This document shows positions 12,343 through 24,883 of a stretch of 64,000 nt of DNA, one piece after another. Numbering within the stretch: position 1 is the first letter of the stretch; each line of letters opens with the position of its first letter. Made by a program: the position numbers and the translations under genes. Under the pieces are notes generated by a model. The model was not told where the DNA came from and searched no databases. It saw only the letters and a list, made by a program, of their open reading frames with translations. Source of the DNA: Polytrichum commune (taxonomy: Eukaryota; Streptophyta; Polytrichopsida; Polytrichales; Polytrichaceae); contig OX485803.1 of the NCBI GenBank assembly GCA_950295325.1, positions 57,553,554 through 57,617,553 of the forward strand, given 5' to 3'.

Positions 12343-13101
12343 TCAAGCCTTCAGAGGAGGTTTTTCTGTGACCCCCTGGATAGGTACAGACGAAACCTGA
12401 GGTGGCTCAGGTTTGCGTTGTTGTGGGGCTAACCTAGAAGTGTCTTTAGTTACTTGACTAGCAGCTGTTGTTTCTTGCTGTTGCAAAGACTTGAGAAGCT
12501 CCCGTTGATATTGCACCACCTCATTCTCAATTTTGCGGAGCTGCCGCCACCGCCAGGCCCCATAAATACTAAATCCTCCTGCAAACCCAAATTCTCTGAT
12601 TAGGCAACACACCATGCTTGAGTTGAAGCAAATACAAACATGTAGCTCAAGAGCAGTAGGGATATGATCAAGTGCAAGTATTCTCAAGCCAACAGTTCTA
12701 ATGTCGATAGCATTATTGTGCAGATATGTAGGTTTAACCCAGGTATCAATGAGGGCATGTTTACAGGTCTAAATCACACTATTCGGATGGTATCACATTC
12801 TTCAATACCAGTTCCCATACCCACTTGATATTTGCACAGGGGTGGCGCCAATGAGATCCCCACCTTCAGCTCTAAGAATCGTCATAGAATTCTTGTAAAG
12901 AATCTTCTATTCATTTCATTACACAAGTCAAACAAAAATGCAAGATTATATATACATACCGTAAACAACGGCATAGGATGCCCATACGTAGGGATAGGCA
13001 GTTGCATGTGCCACCGTTCTCTGCCATTGTTGTTCACATGCGGTAGAGAAACCCAGCTGCTTACATTCTTCAATAAACCCTTTGGACTCGCCTTCCGCCA
13101 T
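12343..13101 (-). CDS. uncharacterised 125-residue plant protein, two exons
   Basis: Exon 1 is 13101-12960 (ATG at 13101; donor ACG/GTATGT) and exon 2 is 12578-12343 (acceptor TTTGCAG/GAGG). The sum is 378 nt, in frame, giving 125 residues. The protein starts MAEGESKGFIEECKQLGFST; around residues 30-55 it has an aromatic, partly hydrophobic stretch (YPYVWASYAVVYGGFSIYGA) that could be one short membrane segment or an anchor, followed by a basic WRWRQLRKIE, a short coiled-coil-like KIENEVVQYQRELLKSLQQQ, and a Gln/Pro-rich tail. I do not recognise the family. The clean splice sites and in-frame join are the main evidence; a telo-box-bearing upstream region (about 13430) supports a real promoter. 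Confidence 0.68.
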
Positions 13102-13425
13102 AGCTTGAAACCCCCTGTTCTTCTCAAACTACGCAATCCTTATTACATGCCAGTCCAAAATCAAACTAAGGCAAAATTCATTCCAAAGGCCAGACGGCTT
13201 CGATTGCTACTGTCATTAAAGACTCAGCCCAACCTGGGTGCAGCATTCTGAATTTTGCTCAACTAAGATATATTCATTAAATAGAAACACCTCAAAGAAT
13301 TCTCACTGAAAAATGATGAGCGATCGCGACAGATGCATAAGAAATGCACTGCTCTAAGTGAACCTGCAATTGCAGAAATCTGAAGTACAACGTGAAGAAC
13401 CTTACAAAAACAGGGGATGCCCCCG

Positions 13426-13452
13426 AGAAACCCTAAACCCCAAACCCCAGGT
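13426..13452. promoter_or_regulatory. telo-box-like motif upstream of the 125-residue gene
   Basis: Reads gaaaccctaaaccccaaacc, i.e. AAACCCTAA followed by degenerate repeats. Telo-boxes are frequent near transcription starts of plant growth and translation genes. It lies about 330 bp upstream of the ATG at 13101. Function inferred from motif only. Confidence 0.4.
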
Positions 13453-13640
13453 TATGAAGAAACTGAATACCCAGTTATTTCGCATCATCTGGGTCTTGTG
13501 CTCCACCAATCAGAACCCGAATTTGCTTGGAGAATGCAAAAACCTGACCTTAGGTTTTGAGAGGAAGGAAGGTTTCAAGTTTATTGCAAGAGAAGAGAAG
13601 GTTTTAGCTGGTTTAGCTAATCGATGTTAAAATAAATCCA

Positions 13641-15088
13641 TAAACCCATATCAGGGTTAAATCACATATGTGCTTAGACTATGCCCAAGTGTGTAGTGTC
13701 CCTCACTCATGCCCACTTCCAGTTGATGTCATCTCTTTTTATTCTTATGATAATGTCTCCCCACAGACCAATTCTAAGGTGATTTGGTTGTCAGCCATTT
13801 GAACTTCGGAACCTGTTTAATTTGTAGGGTATTACAAATCGTGTTTCGTGGGGCTTAGATTTCACATTTGAAGATCAAGAATAATATATGAATATTTTAT
13901 AGAACAACAAAGAATCAACTTTCTAATGCCTTCAGCTAAAAAAGTAAAAATAAAAATTGTTAGGCTTATTTTGAGGTTTAAGATACTTGTACATATGACC
14001 TAGATTTGAATACATAGTATCATATAAATTTTACCACCATTGCCACATATACGCACAATAATTCACTTCTTCTTTGTTAGAGGGTGTAGTTTTCAACCAG
14101 ATATATCAAGTGAAAGTTGGCTTCAATAGTAGTTACATGTTTTAATGTAGATTATGCAATGCTAGCTTGACACCTTCAACAACTGATGCTACTCATACTT
14201 CTATGAGCACAGTATCTCTAGGGAGCCCTAAAAATGATATGAATAGACCATGAATAGCCATCATGCTTGTGAAGAGGAAGTTTGATAATGGAACTCCATT
14301 CTTACCTACCTGATTGTTGTCTAGTTATCTTAACCAATATTCCCAATACATTCTACACATGCACACGTTCAATACACTAAACATCTTATTCAATGTCACT
14401 CGCATTAAATACAATAATTGGGTGGTAACTAAAGAGGGTGTCATATAACAATTGGTGGTGCTTCATGACAAATTCATGAAGACCACTCTAATAAATAACC
14501 CAACACACCAATTTTAACACGACACAAAACTAGATGATTACCTAGTACATTTACACTATTCACTTGACCTTACGCATTGTTAAGGTCCATATGCCACTTA
14601 CACTAGGCCACATGAGAATAAGTCAACGAAGGGCCACGAACAAACATGTTATGATTCTAAAAAATCAATGGCTTTAATTTTGATGATGGCTTCAATCTTA
14701 ATGAGGTCCTCATGGAAAATGGCATCTCTTTTATTTAAACGAGATGAGGGAGGGCGAGAGGGAATTATCACACACAAGCATACCTCTCATCCATCTAACA
14801 CACAAAATTGACCCCTATAGATTTGTTGCCAATCTAACTAATTTTTTTTTGTGACTAGACTAATGTGGAGTCTTTGAAGTTAATGTGGTTCCAAATTAAC
14901 TTTAAAAAGTAACATTTGGGCTACATACTATTTCATAGATTATATGTTGGATAAATGAGAGATACACTCATATATAATGATTCCCTCTCAACATGAGGGA
15001 ACATGAGGCTTAAGGTATGTGGGCGTTGTCGGTTTGTTTTTCGTATTCTTCAACTTCTACCAATTAGATGTACACAACATAACTTGTC
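13641..15088. other. intergenic, no gene recognised
   Basis: AT-rich, only short broken ORFs, no repeat family that I could link to others in the window. Confidence 0.5.
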
Positions 15089-15381
15089 TTACGTTAGAAA
15101 ATTTAAAGCGTAAGCATCACCAAAAATCATATTGAAAATTGGACCTCCCCTAATTTGGTTACGATTATCAAAAGTGCATACTTGTTGATTCCTTGAATAA
15201 ATACATAGGCCATCCACTACAAGCATATGAGTCCTAGGTAATTGATCCATGTCACTGGAAACTTCTCCAATGTAATTGAAAATTTGCAAATCTAGCATAT
15301 TGGTAGATTTGCGTTGTCTGTTCATTGGTGTGGGGCGATTATGTAGGACTCGTATGCTAGTGGTGGTCCCAATTGTGTTGA
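15089..15381 (-). other. unrecognised reading frame abutting a hAT insertion
   Basis: The minus strand is open from the stop near 15089 through the left hAT end. Outside the insertion it includes RVLHNRPTPMNRQRKSTNML and DMDQLPRTHMLVVDGLCIYS. The same frame is open for a few codons on the other side of the hAT element, reading FLLIIPHS across the target site, so the insertion may have split a longer frame. I do not know the family; it may itself be a transposon relic. Confidence 0.3.
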
Positions 15382-15389
15382 CTATTGAG

Positions 15390-16044
15390 CAGGGCTGATT
15401 TTTCACAAAGTTTTTGCCCATCCACGTCCAAAAACCTTGAATTGAAAGGCAAAAAAAATTGCAACCCGTCCCAAAACCGGTAATTTCCAAACCAACCCGT
15501 CCCAAAACCGGTTTGAGAATGAAAATACCCGTCCCGCAAGAGGTATAAATAAGTCTCTTACAGTGTTGGTAAAAAATTAGAAAAAAAACAAAAAAACCGA
15601 AAGATGTTGACATGTGACTGGTTGCACTTGGAAACAATAGGATCTTGACAAATTATGCCTTCAATGTTCGTCAGTTATCTGTCTTTTGTTGTCGATTCTC
15701 ATCTTCCCAGTACACCCCATTCTAAATTTTGTGGTTGATGAATTAATGTATGCAGGTGAATCAAGCACTTCAAGATTGATATTTTGATTGGGTATTAGTG
15801 GTTTGATTGCATTATGCTTATATTCACATGTCATATATGACATAATGTAACTGATATTTGTATCATTTATTTTTTTTGAAAAAAATATCAAACAAATTGT
15901 TATTTTTAGAACCTGTCCAAAGTGAATTCGACACGTCCAAAAACCAGTTCATTTTCTAAGAACCCGTCCATTGGAATTTTTATTTTATTTTATTTATGAA
16001 CATGTCCCTGGACGTGTTAGGGACCTTGTGAAAAATCACCACTG
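15390..16044. mobile_element. non-autonomous hAT element with 8-bp target duplication
   Basis: Flanked by CTATTGAG on both sides (15382-15389 and 16045-16052). Ends are inverted: CAGGGCTGATTTTTCACAA at left, CAGTGGTGATTTTTCACAA at right (inverted). CAGGG/CAGTG termini and 8-bp duplications are the hAT signature. 655 bp, no transposase. Repeats of cccgtcccaaaaccggt and related gtcca words form subterminal repeats, as is usual for hAT binding sites. Confidence 0.9.
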
Positions 16045-16153
16045 CTATTGAGTGTGGAATAATTAATAAAAATTCAAAGATGAAGCCCAATCTCTTTTAT
16101 ACATGTGTCTTTATGAATTTTTATTCTTCGATCCTCATTTAACCACACACCAA

Positions 16154-16338
16154 TCAAACATAGGTGTCTGATTTAAGAAAGATCAGAACGACGCCTGCAT
16201 AACTTAATAATGTGATGAACTGCTGAAGAATTTCTTGATGATCTGCAGTTTGTTGATCAAATTGCTTAAGTACTCCTTTGGCAGCAATTACTCCTTCAAG
16301 CTTGTAAGGAGATTGAGAAGAAGAAGAAGAAGAGGATT
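16154..16338 (-). CDS. possible small exon: Ser-rich start, hydrophobic C-terminus
   Basis: About 60 codons read ESSSSSSSQSPYKLEGVIAA, then KGVLKQFDQQTADHQEILQQ, then a hydrophobic FITLLSYAGVVLIFL near the end. Composition looks like a real coding exon of a small tail-anchored protein, but there is no in-frame ATG; the frame may begin at an acceptor (GGCAG/AATCC). A candidate upstream exon near 16440 carries a stop. It may be a broken gene or a terminal exon. Family unknown. Confidence 0.3.
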
Positions 16339-16344
16339 CTGCCA

Positions 16345-17863
16345 AATTTGGTTAAGCCAAAATTACGTTATGGACTGACCTAGTGATTTCGGAGGCTGAT
16401 TTGATGAGCTCCGAATCCTAACTTGCTGACTCCTCCATTATGCATTGGCTTGCAACTTCCGGAACAGGGGTTGACCAGTTGACCACATAATCGTCCATTA
16501 GCCATCACAACACACAAAGAGCAAGGCAATCAATCACCAAAAGTACCCACCTACTTATATACACAGCTTTCTTTGCTCACAAACATTTGTGTGCCATGTT
16601 TCAGGAGCGTCATGTGTTATCATCAAAACTGTAGCTCTAATAACTTCATACCTGAATGAGTCTTGTCTTAATCAGTAAGTTTTGAGCTTCCTTTAGCCCA
16701 TTCAATGCTACATGGTCAAGAAGCTTTCTCTCTTAAGTTATATGATAACCATTACCGCGGGGTAGGACACTTCGAACTTACAGGAAAAGTTAAGCCTAGC
16801 CCTCACCTCGGCAGGTGTGAAATTTCTTCTCACCAGCTCCACTTACACAGATTTGTAAGCTTACAGGTGTCTCTTACAGAGTTTGTGGGTTTTTGTGGGT
16901 AACGCATACATGAGTGATTTTCTTTTTCTTTTTCTTTTTTGTATTGCTCAGTTTTGTGGGTATAGGTAAGGATCTGGTTGCATTGCCCTCAAATCGGATG
17001 GGCAATGAGGATTTGGACTTGGATTTGAAAAGATGGCCCAATTTTTCATTGCTAGGGCTGTTTCTGAGAATTTAGCAGATTTTTGTGTGAATGTTGATTT
17101 GGAAGTGCCATCAGAGTATTACAATTTGGTCGAACCTTCTTATGACTCTAGATTGGTTTTTGATTGGTTTGTGATGGGTTTTTTGGGCCGGAGCTTTACT
17201 TGGTCCATTTTTGCACTTAGAAGCAAATAATACTTGTTGCCCCCTTGATGATGATGTTGTGTGATCTCTCGAAGAAGAGCACGAAACCTACTTTTTTCCA
17301 GGAATGGGCGTGCTTGTTGGAATTATATGGAATTGTTGATAATGCCACATTTTTGATGGTTTTGCTTTTATTTAAATTTCTAACTTCTTGCTGGTCGCAG
17401 CAGGACATGTATGCAGCAGCCATCTCATCTTGGTGGTGGAAGCGTGGTCTGAGAGGTGGTGGTGATGGTGCATGAGTAGCCGATATTGTTGAAAAAGGAA
17501 AACTTGATCGAAAAACCCTTGACCTTCCTGTTTTTTGGATTCTGCAAACAAGCTAATGTGAAGGTATGTGTTATACGAATTTTGTGCGAACTACTTTCTC
17601 TGCGTCGGTGTTTTTTGTGGTTGATGTCAGTTACAATCTGGTACAAATGTTTTTCTGGGTTGTGATAGCAGCAAGTTTTTCTATTAATTCTGGGTTCTGG
17701 GCATGCTTTTTAAGCACACACACAGACAGCTGTTTCGTACTTAGGTTTTCTGAAATCCGAAAATGTGGTGTAAGGAATGCAACGCAAGAAATTTCTCTGA
17801 AACCCCAAGGTTAACTACTCCTTAAGTGATTGTTCTGTGCAGGTCTGCACAGGTGTTTTGAAA
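16345..17863. other. upstream region of the prolyl 4-hydroxylase gene
   Basis: Likely holds the promoter and 5' untranslated region, possibly with a 5' intron: CTGCAAACAAG... and TGTGCAG motifs before 17843 would fit splice sites. A 65-codon ORF at 17033-17230 has no recognisable domain. Confidence 0.4.
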
Positions 17864-20800
17864 ATGAAAATGAAAAGGATAAGAAGTGGCAATCCTTTAG
17901 GTTACAAGCTCTCATTACCGCAGGTGCTTGTGTGTTGCACACTGTTCTTCATGGCAGGGTTTTATGGCTCCAATACCTTCTTTCAGGTTAGTTATTTAGA
18001 TGCATGACAGCCCATTTGTAGGGTTCTTACAAAAAATTCTGAGAATGGTTGTCTTTGTTTACATAAAACCTCATCTCAATCTGGAGTTTGCTTGATGATT
18101 ATAGCTTTTAGAACAACGGAAATGTGTTTGAGGTCCATCTTTATATTGGTTGTTCATGTGGAACCATAGAAGGAACTCAATCGCTAATAATTGGTGTCTT
18201 TTTTTCTTCTTCTTTTAAGACAGAAGGCCAATAAGCCAACGCCAGAAAGTAATTGGTGTCTGTATCATGTATCAATGACCATTAATGTATGCGCCATAGA
18301 TTTAGCATTATGTCAAAACCATTTGTGATTTTGGATGTCTAATTGTGATTTTTAAATGTGGGATAGCCCCAGCAATTGAGGAGATCTGTTACTCATGCAT
18401 CCCTGCTGCACTTGTATAATGCCAATGAATATGTGTTGTGATTGCTTTCTCAAATGTTTTTCCAATTCTGATTCGAATCTTTCTGGTTATAAGCTGTAAA
18501 TCTGTGGCTGTTGTCCTTATATCATGGCTGTTGTCCTTATAAATTTGGTATGTGAATGGGAAGATCATCCTTTCATGTATACATCTGTTACAATGTCTGA
18601 ATGTTTTTGCGATACTCAATGTTAACAGGATCCTACAGAAAGTTCAGGGGAAGCAGAGCAATCGTTCATTGATCCATTCACCAATGAAGAAATTGTGTTT
18701 GAGCATGGCGAAACTGGTGACGGCTCCCTCTCTAGCTTACCTTTCCAGGTTGAGTTTTTCTTTTCTTTTCTGGCATTGTTGTGTTCCTAGATAGCTTGTT
18801 TTGCATTTGTTGCTGTTTTGAAATCCTGTTTTGTTGCCTTTTCAAACGGTTCCCATCCACTACTGCATGTTAGGTTATAACCAGTGTTTTAGTTTTTCAC
18901 TGCTCCCCAATAGTCATTTTTTGGTGACTCTGTCGGTTTCACTATGGCCAAAGACCGACCCTTGAAACTCATCCGAAGGCTGTATCATAGAAAATTGAAA
19001 ATGAATTTTGTGTGGTCACAGGCCTTCAAGTGTAGTCTAAAGACATGCAATCAGGCTCTCAAACGAGCTTTTATTACCATCCTGTTCATGTGGGCCCTTT
19101 TATGCAATAAGGTTATAATACATCTAGGGTTGTGAGATGTTGAAATGTCATGGTCTCCCAGATTTTTGTTAGACCCACCTCTTTGAGGTGGGCTTGATGC
19201 AAAATCTGGTAGACCATGATTTATTATCCATTGCATGCCATGTAGGACTCCAGGTAGGTTTTTCATCCATTCAAACTTCCTTGGTCCTGTAGGCCCCAAG
19301 CTCTAGTGTAAAGTGAAGTGGGACACAGTCTTGGCAATTTCCACCAACAAGAGGTTGTAGATTTCAATGGTCATGGGTCCTTAAGCTCTAGTGTAAAGTA
19401 CCCCTTACTCAATGAAATTAGCAATAGAAATGGCCATTTGACAATAGTCATGTGGTGGAACTTATACAGGTATTGAGTTGGAGGCCCCGTGCACTCTTGT
19501 ATCCTAATTTTGCAAGTAAGAAGCAGTGCGAAGCCATCATCAAACTTGCAAGGTCACGGCTCGAGCCTTCTGCCCTGGCTTTGAGGAAAGGAGAGACTAG
19601 GGATTCAACGAAGGACATCCGAACAAGGTGGGTTAAACTTATAATGCTGTGCCCTTTTGGGTAAGTTGGCCTAGTTCGGTTACTTATCTTACTCAGACAC
19701 CTATATTTGAGTGGTGTGGGAATTAAGTGTACATCTAAAAAAGACAAGTGTGTAAAAGAGCTTGAACTACGTGCTCAAAATTTGTTAACTATTGTAGGTC
19801 AATGGTCATATAATTCTCCGAGGGGGGGGGGGGTGTTGTGGGACCAATATGATCATTTGTAAGTAAATAAGACATTCATATGAGCTCCAAACATTCTGAG
19901 GAAAATGACTACAACCTCAATATGGATTTGCTTAATGGTTGTAGCCTGCTTTGATTATTAATTTATGTGATGCAACTGAAGCTGAAGGCTTGGTTGTGGT
20001 GGTTGTTATTTTGAAGGCAGTTCTGGGACATTCTTAAGAGCTGCAGAAGATCATTCCAGGTCTTTGGAAGAGGTTGAGGAGAAAATGGCCAGAGCAACCA
20101 TGATTCCTCGTGCCAATGGAGAGGTTTGTAAATCAAATCTGCAGAGGCAATTGTGATCTGTAAATCAAAGATTCCTCAGTTAGTTCTATCAAGTCCTAAA
20201 TTGAAAAGAAGTGTCCAATACATTGGTGGTTGTACTTTTGTGGAGTTTTGGGTAAATTTCAAAGGATAATATCCTGAGAAGTCACAGTGATCTTGATTTA
20301 TTCTTAACTATGAATTCACGTGTGTGATGTCTTCTATGGTTCTGGCAGGCTTTTAATATTTTGCGCTACGAACTGGGTCAGAAATACAACTGCCATTATG
20401 ATGTGTTTGATCCTGCTGAGTATGGACCTCAAAAAAGTCAGCGGGTAATCATCCTACAAACATTGCAGTGTGTGTGTGTGTGTGTGTGTCTGTGGTGTGT
20501 ATTGAGTTCCTAATCTTCATTTTTGAGTATGTGGGTAGCTGCCAGTGCCTAATTTTTTATCTGTCCCTTAAGTATAGATTAGTGGGAATAATCACTGTCA
20601 AGGATGTACGAGGCAGTATTCATTAATTACAGATGCTTAAGTTCCTATAATGGTTTACATCTTCGCCTGAGTACCAATGGAGGTTTGACCTCATGCCTTG
20701 GATGTATTAACTTCATCTATTGTATGTTTATGTCTTCATACTCAGATGGCATCTTTCCTTCTGTACTTGTCGGATGTGGAAGAAGGAGGAGAGACGATGT

Positions 20801-22119
20801 TTCCATTCGAAGTAAGTCAAAGTAAAGTTCCTTGCTTTTTATTTGGTAGTTGATTTCTTTATCCGAGTGTTGGTCTTGAAGAGCCTAGTTAGTCATAAGA
20901 GTTTGTGACAGTCATAATTCTTTGGTCAGCTGACCATAATCTGGTTTGCAAGTTTTTCACACAGCCATACTATTCCAGGCTCAAATTTGTGCCCATTGAC
21001 AGATGTGTCACAGATGACTCTTTGTGGTGCTCTGTTGAAACATGCGATATTAGGTAGGTACGTAATACACCCTTGTTAAATATTTGATGTTTTGTTGTGA
21101 TTATTTATGGCCGGTGCCACAGAACTATCAAAACATGGACATTGGCTATGACTACAAGGCCTGCATTGGGCTGAAGGTGAAACCTCGCCAAGGTGATGCA
21201 TTGCTTTTCTACTCCATGCTCCCCAATGGTACTTTTGACAAGGTATGCTCCGGCTCAACTAATTTGTGCATAAATTGGTCATTAGCTACTAGGTTTTGAT
21301 TTACATCTTTGTTGGTAACCCACCTAGTAGCATTCTGCACTTCAAGAAAGTATCATTAGGTTAGGATTTCTCAAGATGTGGTTCTAGATTGTATCCATGC
21401 TTGTTTGAGTTTGAAGATATATTCAACACATTGTCTAAGGGCCACTTTACACTATGGCCAAGGGCCTTGACCATGAAATGGTTGAGGGCCCTTGAAACTC
21501 ATCCAAAGGCCATGCCAGGAAAATTTGAGATGGAATTTTGCATGGTCATGGGCCTTCAAGTGTAGTGTAAAGATGTACGCAACTGGGCTCACAACCAAAT
21601 GCTAATTCATCACCATCCTATTCATGTGGGGGCCCTTCTACACAATAAGTTCCAATAAATCAAGGGTTGTCAGATTTTGAAGTTTCATTGTCTCCCACTT
21701 TTGTGTAACAAAGTCATTAGACCTATGAAACATTTTCCATTGCATGCCATGTACAACTCCGTGTAGGTTTTCTATCCATTCAAACTTCCTTCGTCCCTTA
21801 GGCCCTCAAGCTCTGGTGTAAAGCAAAGTGGGACAATCTTTGGCATTTTCCATCAATGAGAAATTTTAGATTTCAATGGTGATGGGCCTTCAAGATCTAG
21901 TGTAAAGTGCCCCTAACTAGGATGACAGAGAATTCTTCTGCAAGTCTTTGCGAGCCCCTATTATGACATTCTGCTAATACCGTATCAAAGTTTGGCAATT
22001 CATTCAAATTACTGATTTCCATGTGGTTGCAACAGACTGCCTTGCATGGGAGTTGTCCAGTGATTCAAGGCGAGAAGTGGGTTGCAACAAAGTGGATACG
22101 AGACACTCCAATGTTTTGA
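17864..22119 (+). CDS. prolyl 4-hydroxylase (2-oxoglutarate/Fe(II) dioxygenase), eight exons
   Basis: Exons: 17864-17986, 18629-18748, 19470-19627, 20021-20123, 20349-20444, 20746-20811, 21123-21242, 22036-22119; total 870 nt, 289 residues, every junction GT-AG and in phase. The N-terminus (MKMKRIRSGNP, then a hydrophobic QVLVCCTLFFMAGFYGSNTF) is a type II signal anchor, so the enzyme should face the ER/Golgi lumen. The catalytic domain has VLSWRPRALLYPNFAS at exon 3, CHYDVFDP (His184, Asp186 for iron), GGETMFPF, and TALHGSCPVIQGEKWVATKW with His266 for iron and Lys276 for 2-oxoglutarate. Plant enzymes of this type hydroxylate prolines of extensins and arabinogalactan proteins for later glycosylation. 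No C-terminal ShK-like Cys module is present. Introns 2 and 7 each contain a related MITE. Which plant P4H number it matches I cannot say. Confidence 0.95.
18935..19404. mobile_element. Tourist-like MITE (family P) in prolyl 4-hydroxylase intron 2
   Basis: Aligns over its length with 21439-21913 in the same orientation (ctatggccaa..., cccttgaaactcatcc, ggccttcaagtgtag). The right end reads TAGTGTAAAGTACCCC followed by TTA; the left end is eroded. Lies between exons 2 and 3. Confidence 0.78.
20467..20489. repeat. (TG)n microsatellite in intron 5
   Basis: About eleven TG units just after exon 5 of the prolyl 4-hydroxylase gene. Confidence 0.95.
21439..21913. mobile_element. Tourist-like MITE (family P) in prolyl 4-hydroxylase intron 7
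   Basis: TIRs GGGCCACTTTACACTATGGC and, inverted, GGGGCACTTTACACTAGATC. Flanked by TAA on both sides (21436-21438 and 21914-21916), the 3-bp TWA duplication of PIF/Harbinger. 475 bp, no coding capacity. Confidence 0.88.
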
Positions 22120-23698
22120 CAATTGGAGCTTCATCAGAAGAGAATTTTGACAAACCCATCTTCCATAAACCTCTTCAACCTCGATGAAACAAGAAGCGCG
22201 ATGCATCATCAGTCATGATTGTATATGTTGCTTCATTTGAACATGATTTTACGGTTTAGGGTTGCAAGAGGCCGGTATGATTGCCGTGGCTCACCACATT
22301 GTGAGCTACAAGCAATGTAATGTGCCCAAATCATCGAGGACCTATTTTTGCAGATTGAGGTGGTCTGTTTACATCTGAGACACAATTGTGAGCGTTTGAG
22401 GAATAAAATTGGGCATGAAGAGAATCATCAAGTGCCAATTGGTGTTCTGATTCTGTGCTCCCCTCAAGTGAGAATAGAGATGACGTATTTCTCCTTGTCA
22501 ACCTGTTTCAACTAGATGCTGAAATTGCTTACTGCATGCACGTTCGACCTGCCTTGATCAGATAAGTGAGATTCTTTTGGCGAAAAGGCTAATAGTTTAA
22601 GTAACAGTAAATAATCTTGAGGTTGAAAAGGATATTTTTGTGTTGACCAAAGCAGCACCCAATACGCCAATACAGAATCAGCATCATGCAAGAAGAACGA
22701 GCCACCACTACAGGAGATCCTTACTTTGAACATGTCACTTTTGGGGAACTGTCAATAAACATCTTCCATGGTTCAACCATAGGTGCAAATGCAATGATTT
22801 GAGTAGCATACGTTATATTCTCATTTGTAATATCTAAGGTAGGTGGGTCTTGAATGGTTACTTTTTCCAACTAGCCCACTTCTCATAGGATATGAATCAC
22901 AAGGTTAGTGTAGGCCATTCCAGATTGAGGCCATAGCCACTTTCCTCGTAATTTTTGGAGCTCATACTAAAAAAACCAAAGACCATTCAACTTTAGATGA
23001 AGTTTGTGGGCCTTGGAGCAAAGCCACATCACAAACATTGAATACACATCATAGTTTGTTTCCTCTCTTACATGTTTTGGGACAATAACCTCTACAATTG
23101 ATCACCCTTGGACGCATATTACATAGCCGAGTTGCTTTTGATATAACATCTTGGTTGTTTAAGAGTTATCTATACAATCTCTCCCCATATAATTGTACAT
23201 CATAGATCTTAATTTGTGCATTTGTACAAATAATTTTGTTGATAGTGCATATAGCAATGGTAACTTTGATGCGACCTAAATGGTGAACTTAGAAGGAGCA
23301 TTCTAGGAGTCATGAGATTTGGTATAGCAACCTAATGTACTACATGGTAGGAATGGACAATGATAGGTAGATGGCGCCCGTCCGCCAAGGATGTGCCATG
23401 AACCATGGCAAGAGGGCCAATCAATGGGGGTTATGGGAGGTGACTTGGTATGTGGGGAGGGGTAAGCGGGTTCTTTGTTTTTTTTTTGTTTTTTTTGTTT
23501 TTTTTAAAATCCTTCTTTTTGGTGTTTTTGAATTTTGATTTTTTCAGTTGTTTTGAATGTCACACACACACACATGATTTTTTCTAAAAAAAAAATTCAA
23601 TCCATTTGGATGGAGTGCTAAATATACTTTATTAATTGTGAGCACATGTCCAATTTCTCTTAAACAAGTCTCTTGTAGGTGACTTTTCTTAGATCCAC

Positions 23699-23759
<61 letters not shown>

Positions 23760-24139
23760 ATGTCAATATATTAGTGTCTAATAAATGATCAAATTAGGCC
23801 CTCTTACCTAGATATTATGCATCCTCAATCATCTATGTAAAATATTTTTAGTTACTGTTCTAAAACTTTATTTTATTTGGTTCAATTATTACATCATGAT
23901 TATATAATATTTATATTTATATTACATTATTTTAGATAACCCTTCTATTATCGTTGGGTCGAGACAGCCTAGGTGCAACCTAGTAATAGCTGCAACCACA
24001 ATGAAGAAGAAGATATTATAGCAACTAGTTATAGACGACCCGCTCCATTTCCCAAACGGACGATTCAAACTCAAAACTCCAAAATATCTTCGACAACCAT
24101 ATCTCAATCAAACCATGTTGTAATTTTTAAAGTAAAAGT
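22120..24139. other. intergenic; prolyl 4-hydroxylase 3' flank, then AT-rich DNA
   Basis: The first few hundred bases should hold the 3' untranslated region. The rest has no recognisable gene; the CA microsatellite (23703-23758) and T-rich tracts (about 23476-23545) are the only clear features. Confidence 0.45.
23703..23758. repeat. (CA)n microsatellite
   Basis: About 28 CA units, with a short second (CA) run at about 23561-23572. Confidence 0.97.
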
Positions 24140-24309
24140 GTAAGGAATAACCGAATCATCTCAATGCATAGCCGTAAGCAGCTCTTGGCAAAGAAGGAAG
24201 GATAGTATCATACTTATGACCAAGTTGAATCAAATCTCTCCCCGTACAAAGTGCAAACCACCATAGAGCATAGAGGGGCTCGCTCTTTCAACCCACCTGC
24301 TCACTTCAC

Positions 24310-24355
24310 CACGTGTCACTACCGCATTGCCCGATACCCACCTGAATCCCACGTG
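24310..24355. promoter_or_regulatory. paired G-boxes (CACGTG) 40 bp apart
   Basis: CACGTG at 24310-24315 and 24350-24355, in contexts accACGTGtcac and tcccACGTGgatc. The second resembles an ABA-response element. G-boxes bind bZIP/bHLH factors; whether a transcript starts nearby is unknown. Confidence 0.45.
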
Positions 24356-24883
24356 GATCAGTCCGAGGTGGAAAGAGAGAGGCGCCCAGTACGGTATCTT
24401 GGTCGAGCTTTGCAAAAGAGAATCCATGCAAAAAGAAAGGAAGCTGGGACCGCCAGACCGCCATTGCTACTACTAAGTCCACTTGATCGCTCCTAGTTTC
24501 GTTGCGAGTGCAGCCCGATTCCCGAAGCCCTTGAGATCTGAGGTTGTGCATGCACTGCATCATTCGCTCCCAGTTCAGGAGAATACGAGTGGTGCGCCGA
24601 TCCACATAAGAGCGCAAGGCAGTACTGTTTAATATTATTTCTCGGCAATACCAACGGCTCGATCGACTCGATCGGGGGCCAAAAGATGCGCAAGTAAGTG
24701 GGAGCGGATGGGATCGGACCTCCGTCAGTCACCGGGACCCGGATGTTTTGATTTTGTACGAACCCCCGCTTTTTCAGGCTGTGCTGATGATATTTGCTCT
24801 GGCCGGGGCCGGGGCCGGGGGGAGTTTGCAGCAACAGCGTGCCATGTCCGGAACCTCTGATCTTATCTATTTGCAGATATTAA

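Noticed and set aside
12832-13251. 139-codon plus-strand ORF
   Set aside because: Antisense to the spliced 125-residue gene; no domain.
23544-23756. ORF with a long Cys-Val run
   Set aside because: Translation of the (CA)n microsatellite.
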